Shown: positions 26,889 to 37,775, counted from the stretch's first letter. The stretch: 64,000 nt of DNA from Marinobacterium sp. LSUCC0821 (GCF_012848475.1 NZ_CP051666.1:271501-335500), one strand, 5' to 3'. Made by a program: numbers and translations. The notes: generated by a model not told the origin, from the sequence alone.

Positions 26889-27509
26889 TTGTTTGATCTA
26901 ATCACCGCTGGCGGTTGGTTGATGATCCCCATCATTCTCTGCTCAATCGTCGCGCTCGCTATCTCCATTGAACGTCTACTTGCATTGCGTGCCGACAGAA
27001 TCGTTCCGCCAGGACTTCTTGCAGATGTTTGGGGACTCTATAAGGGCTCAAAACTCACTGATGGGCGTCTGCGTGAAATTCGCCAGGCGAGTGCCTTGGG
27101 TACATTGGTTGTGACAGGTCTGGTCAATGCAAGACATGGTCGTGAAGCGATGAAGGCCTCGATCCAAGAGGCAGCAGGTGATGTAGTCCATCAGATGGAG
27201 CGCTACCTCAACACCTTAGGGACCATCAGTGTCATCACCCCTCTGCTAGGGTTGCTAGGAACCGTCATTGGTATGATCAAGGTCTTCTCACAGATTATGG
27301 TTGCTGGAACCGGCAATGCAAACCTACTGGCAGGTGGTATCTCCGAAGCGCTTTTAACGACTGCTGCTGGGTTGAGTGTCGCCATTCCTGCTCTCATCAT
27401 GCATCGTTTCTTTCAGCGCAAAATCACCTCGTTGATTGTGGCTATGGAGCAGGAGTCCCTTAAGTTGGTCGACGTGATTCATGGGGATCGCGAGGTGGAC
27501 TTTAAGTAA
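26889..27509 (+). CDS. exbB: ExbB/TolQ-family proton channel subunit
   Basis: A 206-residue MotA/TolQ/ExbB-type protein with three membrane segments (AGGWLMIPIILCSIVALAISIE, then TLGTISVITPLLGLLGTVIGMIKVF and LLTTAAGLSVAIPALIMHRFF). With ExbD it forms a proton-driven motor; in this Pseudomonas-like context it probably serves envelope transport of unproven target. The TTG start has TGAGGT upstream. It forms an operon with exbD and lpxK. Confidence 0.88.
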   Translation: MFDLITAGGWLMIPIILCSIVALAISIERLLALRADRIVPPGLLADVWGLYKGSKLTDGRLREIRQASALGTLVVTGLVNARHGREAMKASIQEAAGDVVHQMERYLNTLGTISVITPLLGLLGTVIGMIKVFSQIMVAGTGNANLLAGGISEALLTTAAGLSVAIPALIMHRFFQRKITSLIVAMEQESLKLVDVIHGDREVDFK

Positions 27510-27511
27510 CT

Positions 27512-27922
27512 ATGCGATTTCCTCGCCAAACGACCGAAGAGGTCAGCATCAACTTAACTCCGCTTATCGACGTGGTGTTTCTTCTGCTGATCTTTTTTAT
27601 GGTCTCGACAACCTTTTCGCGTGAGACGCGCTTGCAAATCGATCTTCCGCAAGCGAGTGATGCTGCGGAAGCTCGATATGAGGGTATAGAGGTGACTATT
27701 GATGCACAGGGTCGCTTCAGTGTAAATGATCAACTGCTCGTGAACAGCCAACCAAAAACACTTCATGCCGCCTTAATTAAGTTCAGCGAGGGTGAGTTCA
27801 ACCAGCCACTTCGTATCTCTGCTGATGGGGTTACTCCACATCAATCGGTTGTGACTGCGATGGATGTCGCAGGGGCATTAGGCTTTAAACAGTTAAGTAT
27901 CACAACGCGGGCAGGGGAGTGA
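27512..27922 (+). CDS. exbD: ExbD/TolR-family motor subunit
   Basis: A 136-residue protein with one N-terminal membrane helix (LTPLIDVVFLLLIFFMVSTTF, residues about 16-36) that carries the conserved essential Asp of LIDVVF, followed by a periplasmic domain. It pairs with the exbB product. It is tightly spaced with exbB (two bases) and lpxK (one base). Confidence 0.9.
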   Translation: MRFPRQTTEEVSINLTPLIDVVFLLLIFFMVSTTFSRETRLQIDLPQASDAAEARYEGIEVTIDAQGRFSVNDQLLVNSQPKTLHAALIKFSEGEFNQPLRISADGVTPHQSVVTAMDVAGALGFKQLSITTRAGE

Positions 27923-27923
27923 T

Positions 27924-28928
27924 ATGTCATTAGAGCGTGCCTGGTATCAGCCAGCAGCTTGGCTCACACTGTTGCGTCCACTCTCACTGTTGTTTGGTTA
28001 TTTAGCAAAACGTCGTCGTATACGTCTGAGTGCTGAAGCTCAGGGTCCTTGCAAACCAATTTTAATCATCGGAAATATCGCTGTTGGCGGTTCCGGCAAA
28101 ACCCCTCTTATTCTTGCGCTAGCTGAGATAGCAAAGAGTCGTGGTATCAAGGTTGGTGTGATCAGTCGTGGATACGGTGGTCAAAGCAAGCACTACCCGT
28201 TAGCAGTTTCTCCATCGAGTAGTGCAGACCAGGTCGGTGATGAGCCGCTATTGATAGCGCGTAGGGCAGGTGTTCCAGTCGTAGTTGATCCTGATCGTGT
28301 CAGCGCAGCAAACTATTTAGCTGAAAACTTTCCAGTCGATCTGATTTTGAGTGATGACGGCTTGCAGCACTATGCCCTGAAGCGCAGCGCTGAGTGGATT
28401 GTTGTTGATGCAATGCGCGGTTTGGGTAATCAGAAACTATTACCTGAAGGACCTTTGCGAGAGCCAGTTAGCCGACTTAACGAGGCGGCCCTTGTGTTGC
28501 TCAATGGTGAGGGTGTGTTTGATTACCCTGGCGCTATAAGATTTAACTTAGTCCCAGATCAGCTTGTTTCCCTCAATACTGGTGATGCGCTGCCAGCCTC
28601 ATTTGAGGTGCTGGGTTCGACTAGGGTGAATGCGGTAGCAGGTATTGGTGATCCGAATCGTTTTTTCAATACCCTAGAGCTACTTGGATTTAGCCTTAAT
28701 CGCTACCCATTAAAAGATCATCAGAAAATTGATAGCGGCTTGTTAGCTCAAATTTCTAATGACCCTATAATTATGACTGAGAAAGATGCGGTAAAATGCG
28801 GATCAGAGATGCCAACCAACAGTTGGTATCTATCTGTTACAGCGCAGTTTGATGCAGCATCGGCAACACTATTAGCAGATACTTTATTAGATTTAATTAA
28901 CGATTTCGGAGAACAACATGGATCCTAA
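27924..28928 (+). CDS. lpxK: Tetraacyldisaccharide 4'-kinase
   Basis: Phosphorylates the 4' position of the lipid A disaccharide at the inner membrane; 334 residues. Seen: an N-terminal amphipathic/membrane segment ([15 protein letters not shown]), the P-loop [13 protein letters not shown] (about residue 50), [20 protein letters not shown] and the LSDDGLQHY region with its catalytic aspartates. The ATG follows GGGGAG. The 3' end overlaps the Trm112-like gene. Confidence 0.95.
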   Translation: MSLERAWYQPAAWLTLLRPLSLLFGYLAKRRRIRLSAEAQGPCKPILIIGNIAVGGSGKTPLILALAEIAKSRGIKVGVISRGYGGQSKHYPLAVSPSSSADQVGDEPLLIARRAGVPVVVDPDRVSAANYLAENFPVDLILSDDGLQHYALKRSAEWIVVDAMRGLGNQKLLPEGPLREPVSRLNEAALVLLNGEGVFDYPGAIRFNLVPDQLVSLNTGDALPASFEVLGSTRVNAVAGIGDPNRFFNTLELLGFSLNRYPLKDHQKIDSGLLAQISNDPIIMTEKDAVKCGSEMPTNSWYLSVTAQFDAASATLLADTLLDLINDFGEQHGS

Positions 28929-29106
28929 ACTGCTCGATATACTTGTCTGTCCAGTGAGTAAAGCTCCACTGGAGTGGGATAAAGAGAGCAACGAGTTGAT
29001 CTGCCGTACAAGCGGTTTGGCTTACCCAATTCGTGATGGTATTCCGGTGATGCTTGAGTCTGAAGCACGCACCCTATCAAACGATGAGCGCCTACCGGAG
29101 GCTTGA
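28918..29106 (+). CDS. ycaR: Trm112-family small protein (YcaR type)
   Basis: A 62-residue protein of the Trm112/YcaR family: [16 protein letters not shown] at the start and [20 protein letters not shown] at the end. Only one cysteine (CP) and one further Cys remain of the zinc-ribbon pattern. Eukaryotic Trm112 activates methyltransferases; the role of the bacterial form is unsettled. GGAGAACAAC precedes the ATG, inside lpxK, and its end overlaps the region before kdsB. Confidence 0.9.
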   Translation: MDPKLLDILVCPVSKAPLEWDKESNELICRTSGLAYPIRDGIPVMLESEARTLSNDERLPEA

Positions 29107-29108
29107 TC

Positions 29109-29873
29109 ATGAGTTTTACGGTTGTTATTCCTGCCCGTTTTGCATCGACTCGATTTCCGGGTAAGCCGCTAGTTGAGCTAGCCGGTAAGCCGATGGTTCA
29201 GCATGTTTATGAGCGTTCGATGGAGAGTGGGGCAGATCGAGTGATCATCGCAACGGATGACCCACGCATTGAAGCAGCCGCAAAATCTTTTGGAGCTGAG
29301 GTTGTTATGACCTCTCCAGATCACCCCTCAGGTACTGACCGTCTGCAAGAGGTCGTATCCAAGTTACGCTTGGCGGACCATGAGATTGTCGTCAACGTGC
29401 AGGGCGATGAGCCATTGATTCCAGCTAAATTGATTAATCAGGTCGCAGATAATCTAGCAGCCCACCAGGATGCGGGTATCTCAACACTGGCTGAACCGAT
29501 TGAGACCAAAAGTGATCTGTTAAACCCTAACGTGGTTAAAGTTGTTACCGATATCCGCGGCATGGCGCTCTACTTCTCACGCGCTCCCATTGCGTGGCCT
29601 CGCGATTTAATGGCGAGTGACAGCTTGCCTGAAGAGCTCCCTGCTCTATTTCCTTGGCGCAGGCATATTGGTATCTACGCCTACCGAGTGGGCTTTTTGA
29701 ATGCCTACGTACAGTGGTCGCCAGCGCCTATAGAGAAAACGGAGTCACTTGAGCAGCTTCGCGCACTATTTAATGGTGTCTCCATTCACGTTGCCAACGC
29801 GGTTGAAGCGCCACCAGCAGGTGTCGATACGCCAGCCGATCTTGAGCGTTTGAAACGTTTGATGGAGGCCTAG
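29109..29873 (+). CDS. kdsB: 3-deoxy-manno-octulosonate cytidylyltransferase
   Basis: Activates Kdo as CMP-Kdo for lipopolysaccharide inner core; 254 residues. Seen: [19 protein letters not shown] at the start (the nucleotide-binding PARxxSTRxPGKPL motif), [27 protein letters not shown] and the [12 protein letters not shown] region. The ATG at 29109 follows GGAGG by seven bases, so the TTG two codons earlier is not used. Confidence 0.96.
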   Translation: MSFTVVIPARFASTRFPGKPLVELAGKPMVQHVYERSMESGADRVIIATDDPRIEAAAKSFGAEVVMTSPDHPSGTDRLQEVVSKLRLADHEIVVNVQGDEPLIPAKLINQVADNLAAHQDAGISTLAEPIETKSDLLNPNVVKVVTDIRGMALYFSRAPIAWPRDLMASDSLPEELPALFPWRRHIGIYAYRVGFLNAYVQWSPAPIEKTESLEQLRALFNGVSIHVANAVEAPPAGVDTPADLERLKRLMEA

Positions 29874-29874
29874 T

Positions 29875-30354
29875 TTGTCTATCAAGGTCCTCTTTGTCTG
29901 TCTAGGTAACATTTGTCGATCTCCAACGGCAGATGCCGTGTTCCAGAAAAAAATAGCTGATCACGCCTGGTTATCAAAGCGTGTATCAATTGACTCTGCT
30001 GGAACCGCATCTTGGCATTTGGGTCGCTCTCCAGATCCGCGCTCTATCGCTGCCGGTAAAAGCCGTGGCTACGATCTCTCTCCTCTAAGAGCGCGCCAGG
30101 TAGTTGCTGAAGACTTCGAAACTTTTGACTACATTCTTGCGATGGATGAGTCGAATCTTAGTGACCTTAAAGCGATTCAGCCAAGCCAAGCTAAGGCTAA
30201 ATTGAGTCTCTTCTTAGATTATGCCGAGGCCTCTGAAATGGAAGTGCCAGATCCCTACTACTCAGAGGGGGATAGTGGTTTTCATCATGTGATTGATCTA
30301 ATTGAAGATGCTAGTGAGGGATTGATCGCTGAACTTGAGGCTCGTCTCGCTTGA
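29875..30354 (+). CDS. Low-molecular-weight protein-tyrosine phosphatase
   Basis: A 159-residue phosphatase with the P-loop CLGNICRS (C-x5-R-S) at residues 9-16 and the catalytic acid in VPDPYYSE near residue 123. TTG start with GGAGG upstream, inside the kdsB end. Its substrate here is unknown; the conserved kdsB-ptp-murB order suggests an envelope link. Overlaps murB by four bases. Confidence 0.92.
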   Translation: MSIKVLFVCLGNICRSPTADAVFQKKIADHAWLSKRVSIDSAGTASWHLGRSPDPRSIAAGKSRGYDLSPLRARQVVAEDFETFDYILAMDESNLSDLKAIQPSQAKAKLSLFLDYAEASEMEVPDPYYSEGDSGFHHVIDLIEDASEGLIAELEARLA

Positions 30355-31367
30355 TCAAGTTTGAGCAGAACATCTCATTACAGGGTCTTAATACCCTCAA
30401 TCTTCCTGCTGTGGCGGAGTACTTCGCTACACTTACCGACCCTGAGCAAGTCACTGAAATCGTAGAGTTTGCGCATAGCAATAATCTCTCCATTCTCTGG
30501 TTAGGGGGTGGGAGCAATCTTGTGCTTGCTGACCAGGTGCCTGGCTTGGTTGTGAAAATTGCCCTGAGTGGAGTTGATCTGTTAACCGAAGATGATGAGA
30601 AGGTTGTTGTTCGTGTAGGCGCAGGTGTCAATTGGCATCAATTTGTCGAGCAGAGTGTCGAAAATGGCTGGTTTGGTCTTGAGAACCTTGCATTGATTCC
30701 CGGTACTGTCGGTGCTGCGCCTGTTCAGAATATAGGTGCGTATGGAGCCGAGTTTGCTGACAGTTGTCACTCGGTTGAGGTGGTGGATCTCCTTGATCAA
30801 TCACTACAACAACTCAAGGTAGAGCAGTGCCGATTTGGTTATCGCGATTCACTGTTTAAGCAAAATCCCGGTCGTTATCTCATCCTTAATGTGCAGCTTA
30901 AGTTGAGTAAACAATTTACCCCAAATCTTGGCTACACAGCGCTTGATAATCAGTTGCAAGCGATGGGTGTTGCTAGGCCGACTGCTGGGGATGTGTTTAA
31001 TGCTGTTGTTCAGGTTCGCAGCTCAAAACTTCCCAATCCTGAAGAGCTTCCTAATGCAGGAAGTTTCTTTAAAAATCCTGTTGTCTCCGCCCAGCACTTT
31101 CAAAAGCTGAAAACTCGCTATCCATCCATGCCTAGCTATGCAGATGAGCTAGGGGTGAAATTGGCTGCGGGTTGGTTGATCGACCAGGCGGGTTTTAGAG
31201 GACTGCGTGATCATCATGTTGGGATGCATGCAGACCAAGCGTTGGTTCTGGTCAATCATAATGGCGCCACTCGAACCGATGTAGATCAATTCTCTGCTCG
31301 TGTTGCTGGCGCGGTCTTAGAGAAATTTGCAGTGCAGTTGGAACAGGAACCAGTTCCATATCCTTAA
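30351..31367 (+). CDS. murB: UDP-N-acetylenolpyruvoylglucosamine reductase
   Basis: FAD-dependent reduction of UDP-GlcNAc-enolpyruvate to UDP-MurNAc in peptidoglycan synthesis; 338 residues, type I MurB. Seen: LNTLNLPAVAEYF, LWLGGGSNLVLAD, GLENLALIPGTVGAAPVQNIGAYG, GYRDSLFK (catalytic region), the LPNAGSFFKNPVV serine region and the C-terminal LAAGWLIDQAGFRGLR. The TTG start overlaps the phosphatase stop. It converges with rne across a strong bidirectional terminator. Confidence 0.96.
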   Translation: MIKFEQNISLQGLNTLNLPAVAEYFATLTDPEQVTEIVEFAHSNNLSILWLGGGSNLVLADQVPGLVVKIALSGVDLLTEDDEKVVVRVGAGVNWHQFVEQSVENGWFGLENLALIPGTVGAAPVQNIGAYGAEFADSCHSVEVVDLLDQSLQQLKVEQCRFGYRDSLFKQNPGRYLILNVQLKLSKQFTPNLGYTALDNQLQAMGVARPTAGDVFNAVVQVRSSKLPNPEELPNAGSFFKNPVVSAQHFQKLKTRYPSMPSYADELGVKLAAGWLIDQAGFRGLRDHHVGMHADQALVLVNHNGATRTDVDQFSARVAGAVLEKFAVQLEQEPVPYP

Positions 31368-31393
31368 TGGATAAAGTTGATATTGTAGATACG

Positions 31394-31420
31394 AAAAAGG
31401 CAGCCAATGGCTGCCTTTTT
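31394..31420. terminator. Bidirectional intrinsic terminator between murB and rne
   Basis: AAAAAGGCAGCC-AAT-GGCTGCCTTTTT: seven GC-rich pairs with A/T tracts on both sides, so it can end transcripts from both converging genes. Confidence 0.92.
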
Positions 31421-31438
31421 GATTGCTAGATCAGCAGA

Positions 31439-34099
31439 TTACTCTGCTGCATCCTCTAGAGCTTGTTTGCGTTTAGCTCGTGGGTCGTTAGCTGCACGGC
31501 TACGGCGGCGAGGTTTAGGTGCTTCTTCAGCAGCTGATGGCTCTTCTTTCGCTGAAGGCTCTTCATCAGCTGATGGCTCTTCAGTCGCTGATGCTTCTTC
31601 AACCGCTGAGGGCTCTTCTGCTGCCGACTCTTCTGAAGTGGACACTTCAGAAGTCACTTCAACAGCTGCTTCAGCCTGAATTTCAACCTGTGATTCTACT
31701 ACCTCAGATTCAACTGCTACTTCAGCGTTCTCTGCTACAGGCAGTTCCAGCTCACCTTGTACTTCTGTACTAGGGGTGTCAGTTGCAACACTCTCTTCAA
31801 CAGCCGTTTCTGGTGCTTCGGTAGATGCTTCTGAGGTTAGATCGAACTCAGCCTGCTGTTCAGTTGATGCTTCAGTTGCCTGGACTTCAACAGTCTCGAC
31901 CTCTACAGCTGAAGTTTCAGTGGTCACAGCTTCTGCTTCAGCGACGACTTCCACAGCGACCTCTTCAGGTTTGCTGAATAGCTCCTCTGGAATAGCAACG
32001 CTGCGTTCCGCTTCACGATCTTCGTTGGCACGGCGACGGCGACCACGGTTTTTACTGCGTTCTGGCTGATCTTTGTTGCCTTCGTTATTCTCGATAGAAC
32101 CGTTTTCATTGGTTTCACCACGACGGCCACGGCCACCGCGACGGCGACGACGTGAACGGTTTGCGTTATCAGAGTCTTCCTCGTTACCGATTGGTGGGAG
32201 GTTGGTCTCTGCTTCAACAGTGATGATCTCATCAGAGTCACGGCGCTCATTACGACGACCATTTCCACGACGACGATCGTTGTTGTTGCCACGACGACGG
32301 TTACGGTTGTTGTTATTGCGAGAGTTGCGCTCTGAACGTTCTGATTTCTCTTTCTGTACAGGCTCCTCTTTCTTCTCGCCGAAGATTGCAGCAAGAATGC
32401 GAGAGAGTAGTGACGGTTTCTTAACTTTCGCTACTGTTTTAACAGGTGCTGGAGTTTCAGGTTTGGTCTCAGTTTCCACTGCTGCTGATGCAGGTGGTGG
32501 AGCCATTGATTTCAGTACACCTTGAACTGCAGCTTGCTCACGCGGTTTAGCAGCAACTGAAGTTGGCTCAACCTCTTCCTGAACTTCAGGTTGAAGTGTG
32601 TAGCTTGCATCATTGATGGTTGTCATCGTGTGGTCATCACGAAGGCGGACAACTTCGTAGTGCGGAGTCTCCATGTTCGGGTTTGGCACAACAACGATGC
32701 GAACACCGTGACGAAGTTCAACTTCATGAACCTGGTGACGTTTTTCGTTAAGTAGGTAGGTAGCAACGCTTACTGGAAGGATTGCACGGATCTGAGCGGT
32801 ACGATCTTTAGCAGCCTCTTCTGCGATCAAACGCAGGATAGATAGTGCTAGAGACTCTGTATCGCGAATCGTGCCCTGGCCGTGACAGCGAGGACACACG
32901 TGACCGCGGCTCTCAGCAAGTGATGGACGTAGGCGCTGACGAGACATCTCAAGCAGACCAAAGCGAGAGATACGACCCATCTGAACACGCGCGCGGTCAA
33001 GTTTTAGTGCGTCGTTTAGACGCTTCTCAACTTCGCGCTGGTTTTTAATCGGCGTCATATCGATGAAGTCGATAACGACAAGGCCGCCCATGTCGCGAAG
33101 GCGAAGTTGGCGTGCGATCTCATCTGCTGCTTCTAGGTTGGTGTGAAGAGCTGTCTCTTCAATGTCACCGCCCTTAGTTGCGCGTGCAGAGTTGATATCG
33201 ATAGAGACCATCGCTTCTGTTGGGTCGATAACAATAGAACCGCCAGATGGAAGTTTAACTTCACGCTCGAAAGCTGACTCGATCTGAGTCTCAATCTGGA
33301 AACGGTTGAATAGTGGTACAGACTCTTTGTACTGCTTGATGCGGCTTTCGTAGCTTGGCATTACCTGGCGAACGAATAGCTGAGCCTCTTCGAAGGTTTT
33401 AGTATCGTCGATAAGAACTTCGCCAATGTCAGCACGTAGGTAGTCACGAATTGCACGAATAACTACGTTGCTCTCCTGGTAGATCAGGAATGGAGCAGGA
33501 CGGTCATCCACTTCAGTGATAGCAGTCCATACAGTAACTAGGTAGTTTAGGTCCCACTGCAGCTCTTCAGTAGAGCGGCCGATGCCGGCTGTACGAACGA
33601 TAACGCCCATACCTTTTGGAATGTCTAGGCCGTTCATTGCATCTTTAAGCTCAGAACGCTCATCGCCTTCGATGCGACGTGAGATACCGCCAGCACGTGG
33701 GTTGTTTGGCATCAGAACCATGTATCGGCCAGCAAGGCTGATAAAGGTAGTAAGGGCAGCACCCTTGTTGCCACGCTCCTCTTTTTCTACCTGAACGATG
33801 ACTTCAGAACCCTCTTTGATGAGGTCTCGGATGTTGGCACGCTGGCCACGTTCTGGTTGAGTTGCAAAGTACTCTTTGGCAATTTCTTTGAGGGGTAGGA
33901 AACCGTGACGATCTGCACCGTAATCTACGAATGCAGCTTCAAGGCTTGGCTCTACGCGACTAATACGGCCTTTATAAATATTGGCTTTCTTCTGTTCACG
34001 TGAGTTTGATTCGATATCCAGATCGTACATACGTTGGCCATCGACCAACGCTACGCGCAACTCTTCTGGTTGAGTTGCGTTAATGAGCATGCGTTTCAT
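31439..34099 (-). CDS. rne: Ribonuclease E
   Basis: The endoribonuclease scaffold of the RNA degradosome, 886 residues. It begins [21 protein letters not shown] like E. coli RNase E. Order: S1 domain (about 35-120), 5'-sensor and DNase I-like catalytic domain with the magnesium aspartates (VSIDINSAR and VVIDFIDM), Zn-link CPRCHGQG at about residue 404, small domain, then a C-terminal scaffold. The scaffold has an Arg/Asn-rich RNA-binding stretch (about 600-700), an acidic Ala/Val/Glu/Ser-rich tract with short imperfect repeats (about 720-860) and a basic end ([19 protein letters not shown]). The leader is long and structured. Long open frames on the opposite strand here are composition shadows. 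Confidence 0.97.
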   Translation of the reverse strand: MKRMLINATQPEELRVALVDGQRMYDLDIESNSREQKKANIYKGRISRVEPSLEAAFVDYGADRHGFLPLKEIAKEYFATQPERGQRANIRDLIKEGSEVIVQVEKEERGNKGAALTTFISLAGRYMVLMPNNPRAGGISRRIEGDERSELKDAMNGLDIPKGMGVIVRTAGIGRSTEELQWDLNYLVTVWTAITEVDDRPAPFLIYQESNVVIRAIRDYLRADIGEVLIDDTKTFEEAQLFVRQVMPSYESRIKQYKESVPLFNRFQIETQIESAFEREVKLPSGGSIVIDPTEAMVSIDINSARATKGGDIEETALHTNLEAADEIARQLRLRDMGGLVVIDFIDMTPIKNQREVEKRLNDALKLDRARVQMGRISRFGLLEMSRQRLRPSLAESRGHVCPRCHGQGTIRDTESLALSILRLIAEEAAKDRTAQIRAILPVSVATYLLNEKRHQVHEVELRHGVRIVVVPNPNMETPHYEVVRLRDDHTMTTINDASYTLQPEVQEEVEPTSVAAKPREQAAVQGVLKSMAPPPASAAVETETKPETPAPVKTVAKVKKPSLLSRILAAIFGEKKEEPVQKEKSERSERNSRNNNNRNRRRGNNNDRRRGNGRRNERRDSDEIITVEAETNLPPIGNEEDSDNANRSRRRRRGGRGRRGETNENGSIENNEGNKDQPERSKNRGRRRRANEDREAERSVAIPEELFSKPEEVAVEVVAEAEAVTTETSAVEVETVEVQATEASTEQQAEFDLTSEASTEAPETAVEESVATDTPSTEVQGELELPVAENAEVAVESEVVESQVEIQAEAAVEVTSEVSTSEESAAEEPSAVEEASATEEPSADEEPSAKEEPSAAEEAPKPRRRSRAANDPRAKRKQALEDAAE
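31510..31640 (-). repeat. Imperfect short repeats in the acidic RNase E tail
   Basis: The coding strand repeats a Ser-Ala-x-Glu-Glu-Pro unit ([22 protein letters not shown] and similar) at 15-24 base spacing, visible on the plus strand as repeated GCTGATGGCTCTTC-like blocks. It lies in the unstructured tail, where repeat number can vary without loss of catalysis. Confidence 0.65.
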
Positions 34100-34508
34100 T
34101 GTAATTTCAATCTCTTAGCGCAACGCTCAGACTTTACGATGGGTCCTCTTTGGGTTCTCTTTTGGTCTTTATTGGCAATAACAAAAGCCCCCAGGCGATC
34201 TGCTCCGGGACGCTATGTTTGTTGTCAGCGGTGAAGGAAACACTAACCTATATCGTTATAAGTTCTAGCTGTTACTGCGACTCAGAAGGGTCGCAGGTTC
34301 CTGGTTAGTGTACGTCTCCACCTTCAACCAAAAGCGGGTTCCGCTTTTCGTAAAATTAGGCGTTACAACGTTAAATCTACCGCCACTTCTTGGTGGCGTT
34401 GTGGCTATCAGTGAGTCCGCGCAACCCGTTTTTTAGAGCACATTTTGGTGCTTTCTACCGGTCGTTGCAGGCGGTATTAATAAAAATAAAGCCTTCTGCT
34501 GATAGCGG
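34100..34508 (-). promoter_or_regulatory. Long structured 5' leader of rne
   Basis: About 410 bases separate the likely rne promoter from the start codon, with no gene. On either strand several inverted repeats are seen: CGCCAC/GTGGCG (34381-34398), AAAAGCGG/CCGCTTTT (34331-34349), CTGCGACC-like arms near 34275-34297 enclosed by CACTAACC/GGTTAGTG (about 34240-34310), and near the start a GC-rich terminator-like hairpin (34186-34214) followed on the minus strand by TTTTGTTATT. An 11-base near-repeat lies at 34141-34162. In E. coli the 361-nt rne leader mediates autoregulation by RNase E, so a similar role is likely. Confidence 0.65.
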
Positions 34509-34514
34509 CTGTAG

Positions 34515-34543
34515 AATATAGCAACTTCACACAATTTCAGCAA
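34515..34543 (-). promoter_or_regulatory. Likely sigma-70 promoter of rne
   Basis: On the minus strand TTGCTG (34538-34543), a 17-base spacer and TATATT (34515-34520). The predicted start near 34508 gives a leader of about 410 bases, similar to enteric rne. Confidence 0.6.
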
Positions 34544-34561
34544 TCGATTCATCTTAAGTTT

Positions 34562-35518
34562 ATGTCTACAGAACAGCCCGCATCGGGTAGCTCCAGTAAA
34601 GTTCAATTTGTCACCATTGATGCCGATCAAGCGGGTCAGCGTATTGATAATTTTCTCCGCACTTTTCTTAAAGGGGCGCCTAAAACACTGATATATCGCT
34701 TGCTTCGTAAGGGTGAAATTCGTGTAAACAAAAAGAGAACCAAGCCTGACTATAAACTGCAAGCCCAGGATGAGATTCGTATTGCACCTATACGCCTGCC
34801 TGAGAAGGGTGAGGCAGCTCACGTTAGTGATAATCTCCTGGAGCTATTAGAGCGAGCAGTCCTGTTTGAAAACGACGCGTTGATGATCATCAATAAACCG
34901 TCTGGTTTAGCAGTTCATGGTGGTAGTGGTGTCTCATTGGGTTTGATCGAGGCTGTTCGCAAGCTTCGTCCAGATGCGCGGTTTTTAGAACTTGTACATC
35001 GACTCGATCGAGATACCTCGGGTTGTATCATGATCGCCAAAAAACGATCTTGGTTACGTTACCTTCATGAAGAGCTTCGTGAGCGTAGGGTGCATAAGAT
35101 CTACAATGCCCTTGTGGTAGGTCGTTGGGAGTCTCGTCATAAGCGTATTGATGCGCCGCTGATTCGAGACGAGCTACGTTCAGGCGAGCGCTTGGTGAGA
35201 GTTGATGAATCAGGTAAGCCTTCGGTAACCGATTTCAAGGTGCTGCGCCGATTTGGTGACAGAGCAACATTGATCGAAGCGCGCCCTAAAACGGGTCGTA
35301 CCCATCAAATTCGTGTACACACCCAATTTACTGGGCATCCCATTGTGGGCGATACTAAATACACGCCTGATGAGCAGAATATCGAATTTAAACAGATTGG
35401 GTTTCGTCGACTGATGCTTCATGCAGCGGGACTTGATCTTAATTTGCCAGATGGTGAAACTCTATCAGTGCGTGCTGCCTTAGATGACGCGTTACTAGAG
35501 TTAATGGATAAGTTGTAA
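34562..35518 (+). CDS. rluC: 23S rRNA pseudouridine synthase RluC
   Basis: Makes pseudouridines 955, 2504 and 2580 of 23S rRNA in E. coli; 318 residues here. It has an N-terminal S4 RNA-binding domain (about 20-85, with GQRIDNFLRTFL and LRKGEIRVNKKRTKPDYKLQ) and the RluA-type catalytic domain with HRLDRDTSG (catalytic Asp about 147) and KTGRTHQIRVH. It is divergent from rne across the 460-base leader region, the same neighbour as in E. coli and Pseudomonas. Confidence 0.95.
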   Translation: MSTEQPASGSSSKVQFVTIDADQAGQRIDNFLRTFLKGAPKTLIYRLLRKGEIRVNKKRTKPDYKLQAQDEIRIAPIRLPEKGEAAHVSDNLLELLERAVLFENDALMIINKPSGLAVHGGSGVSLGLIEAVRKLRPDARFLELVHRLDRDTSGCIMIAKKRSWLRYLHEELRERRVHKIYNALVVGRWESRHKRIDAPLIRDELRSGERLVRVDESGKPSVTDFKVLRRFGDRATLIEARPKTGRTHQIRVHTQFTGHPIVGDTKYTPDEQNIEFKQIGFRRLMLHAAGLDLNLPDGETLSVRAALDDALLELMDKL

Positions 35519-35564
35519 ATCCCCCAGTGTTTCGGGGAACCAAAGAGTTTTAAGGATTAATTGA

Positions 35565-36665
35565 ATGGGTGATATTCAGTCACAAGTTGCGCAGTTAGCA
35601 GATCAGCTGTTGAGTGAGGGGGCTCTACCAACTCCTCAGATTCTTTCTGATCGTCTCGGTCTCTCCGCAGAAGAGGCCAAGACAGCAATAGAAGCTTGGG
35701 CTCACTCCTTGAAATCACAGCGTCTGCCTGAATTGCGTGCTGAAAGTAAATTGGCAAGTGCTGTTCCTGATGCACTCTCTAAAGGGCTACAGCAGATCTG
35801 GGAACTGGCTGTTCAGGAAGCACTGGCTGAAGTTAGGTCTGAACTTCACACCGAACGTATGGGTGATGAAGAGGAGCGAAAAGCTGCTCATGATATGGTG
35901 CGTGATGCTGAGTCTCTCTACCGTGATCTGGAAGTTAAGTACCGTGCCCAGAATCAGAATCTTGAGCGCACTGAACAAGCCGTGCGTGCGCTTGAGGCAG
36001 AGCTGAGCGTACTGAAGGCGAATATCGCCAGCGAAATTAATCAGCGCAAAAAGTCGGAACAGGAACGTTCTAACGCAGAAACAGAGCTGAATCAGATTCG
36101 TAAAATGTACGAAGAGGCTAAGAAGACCTTCGATAACCGCATTAAAACTGAACAGCAGCGCGCTCTTGAAAATGTGACTCGTGCCGAAGTAGAGGCGCGT
36201 CACTACCGTAATGCTCTTGAAAAGCTGCGTGATGAAGGTACTCGCAGCGAGTCAGAGATGACGCGCTCTATCCATGAAAACCAAGCGCAAATTGCCCGCA
36301 AAGATGCTCGCCTTGAGATGCAAGAGAAGACAATCAATGATCTTGAGGCTGAATTGGCAGAGCTGAAAGATGCAATGGGTAATGCAAGTCGTGATATCTC
36401 TAGCATCAACACACGCATGCTTCGTGAAAGTAATGCTAACCGTCGCCTAGAGTCACAGATTAAAGAGCGTGATGAGCAACTTCGTGTTCAGAATCAGAAG
36501 CTGACTGCCGCTACAACTGAGGCAGCAAAACGAGAAAGTACCCTGCGTCAGCAATTAAAAGAGAAGGATGAGAATCTGGCTCGCTCAAATGCGCGTATCA
36601 ACACTCTAGAGAAGCGTATTACTCAACAGGAAGATCAGATTCGTCGTCTCAATGCTCGTCTTTAG
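35565..36665 (+). CDS. KfrA-like DNA-binding coiled-coil protein
   Basis: A 366-residue protein. Residues about 1-110 resemble the KfrA N-terminal DNA-binding domain (helix-turn-helix around PTPQILSDRLGLSAEEAKTAI, then LPDALSKGLQQIWELAVQEA). The rest is a very long alpha-helical coiled coil rich in Glu, Arg, Gln and Ala, without proline, ending TLEKRITQQEDQIRRLNARL. KfrA is a plasmid regulator and partition accessory protein; this chromosomal copy is of unknown role. An AAGGA precedes the ATG. It stands between rluC and cysB on the same strand with no sign of a plasmid origin. Confidence 0.75.
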   Translation: MGDIQSQVAQLADQLLSEGALPTPQILSDRLGLSAEEAKTAIEAWAHSLKSQRLPELRAESKLASAVPDALSKGLQQIWELAVQEALAEVRSELHTERMGDEEERKAAHDMVRDAESLYRDLEVKYRAQNQNLERTEQAVRALEAELSVLKANIASEINQRKKSEQERSNAETELNQIRKMYEEAKKTFDNRIKTEQQRALENVTRAEVEARHYRNALEKLRDEGTRSESEMTRSIHENQAQIARKDARLEMQEKTINDLEAELAELKDAMGNASRDISSINTRMLRESNANRRLESQIKERDEQLRVQNQKLTAATTEAAKRESTLRQQLKEKDENLARSNARINTLEKRITQQEDQIRRLNARL

Positions 36666-36767
36666 TCGACAATTCAGCTATTAGTTTTGCCTTAGCTTAT
36701 TCGATAGTGTTATATTTGACTCCGAATTTGATATTACGCCTTACATGCGGTGATTTGCCGTCGGTGA

Positions 36768-37754
<987 letters not shown>

Positions 37755-37775
37755 TCACTTTTCTCTCCTCTATTA

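Noticed and set aside
31407-32525. Several long open frames on the plus strand and on a second minus-strand frame within rne
   Set aside because: They lie inside the low-complexity acidic and Arg-rich tail of RNase E, where repetitive codons open other frames. They have no family resemblance and no ribosome sites; they are composition shadows.
35565-36665. A plasmid or integrated element around the KfrA-like gene
   Set aside because: Flanking genes are core chromosomal (rluC, cysB), and no replication, partition or integrase genes or flanking repeats were seen.
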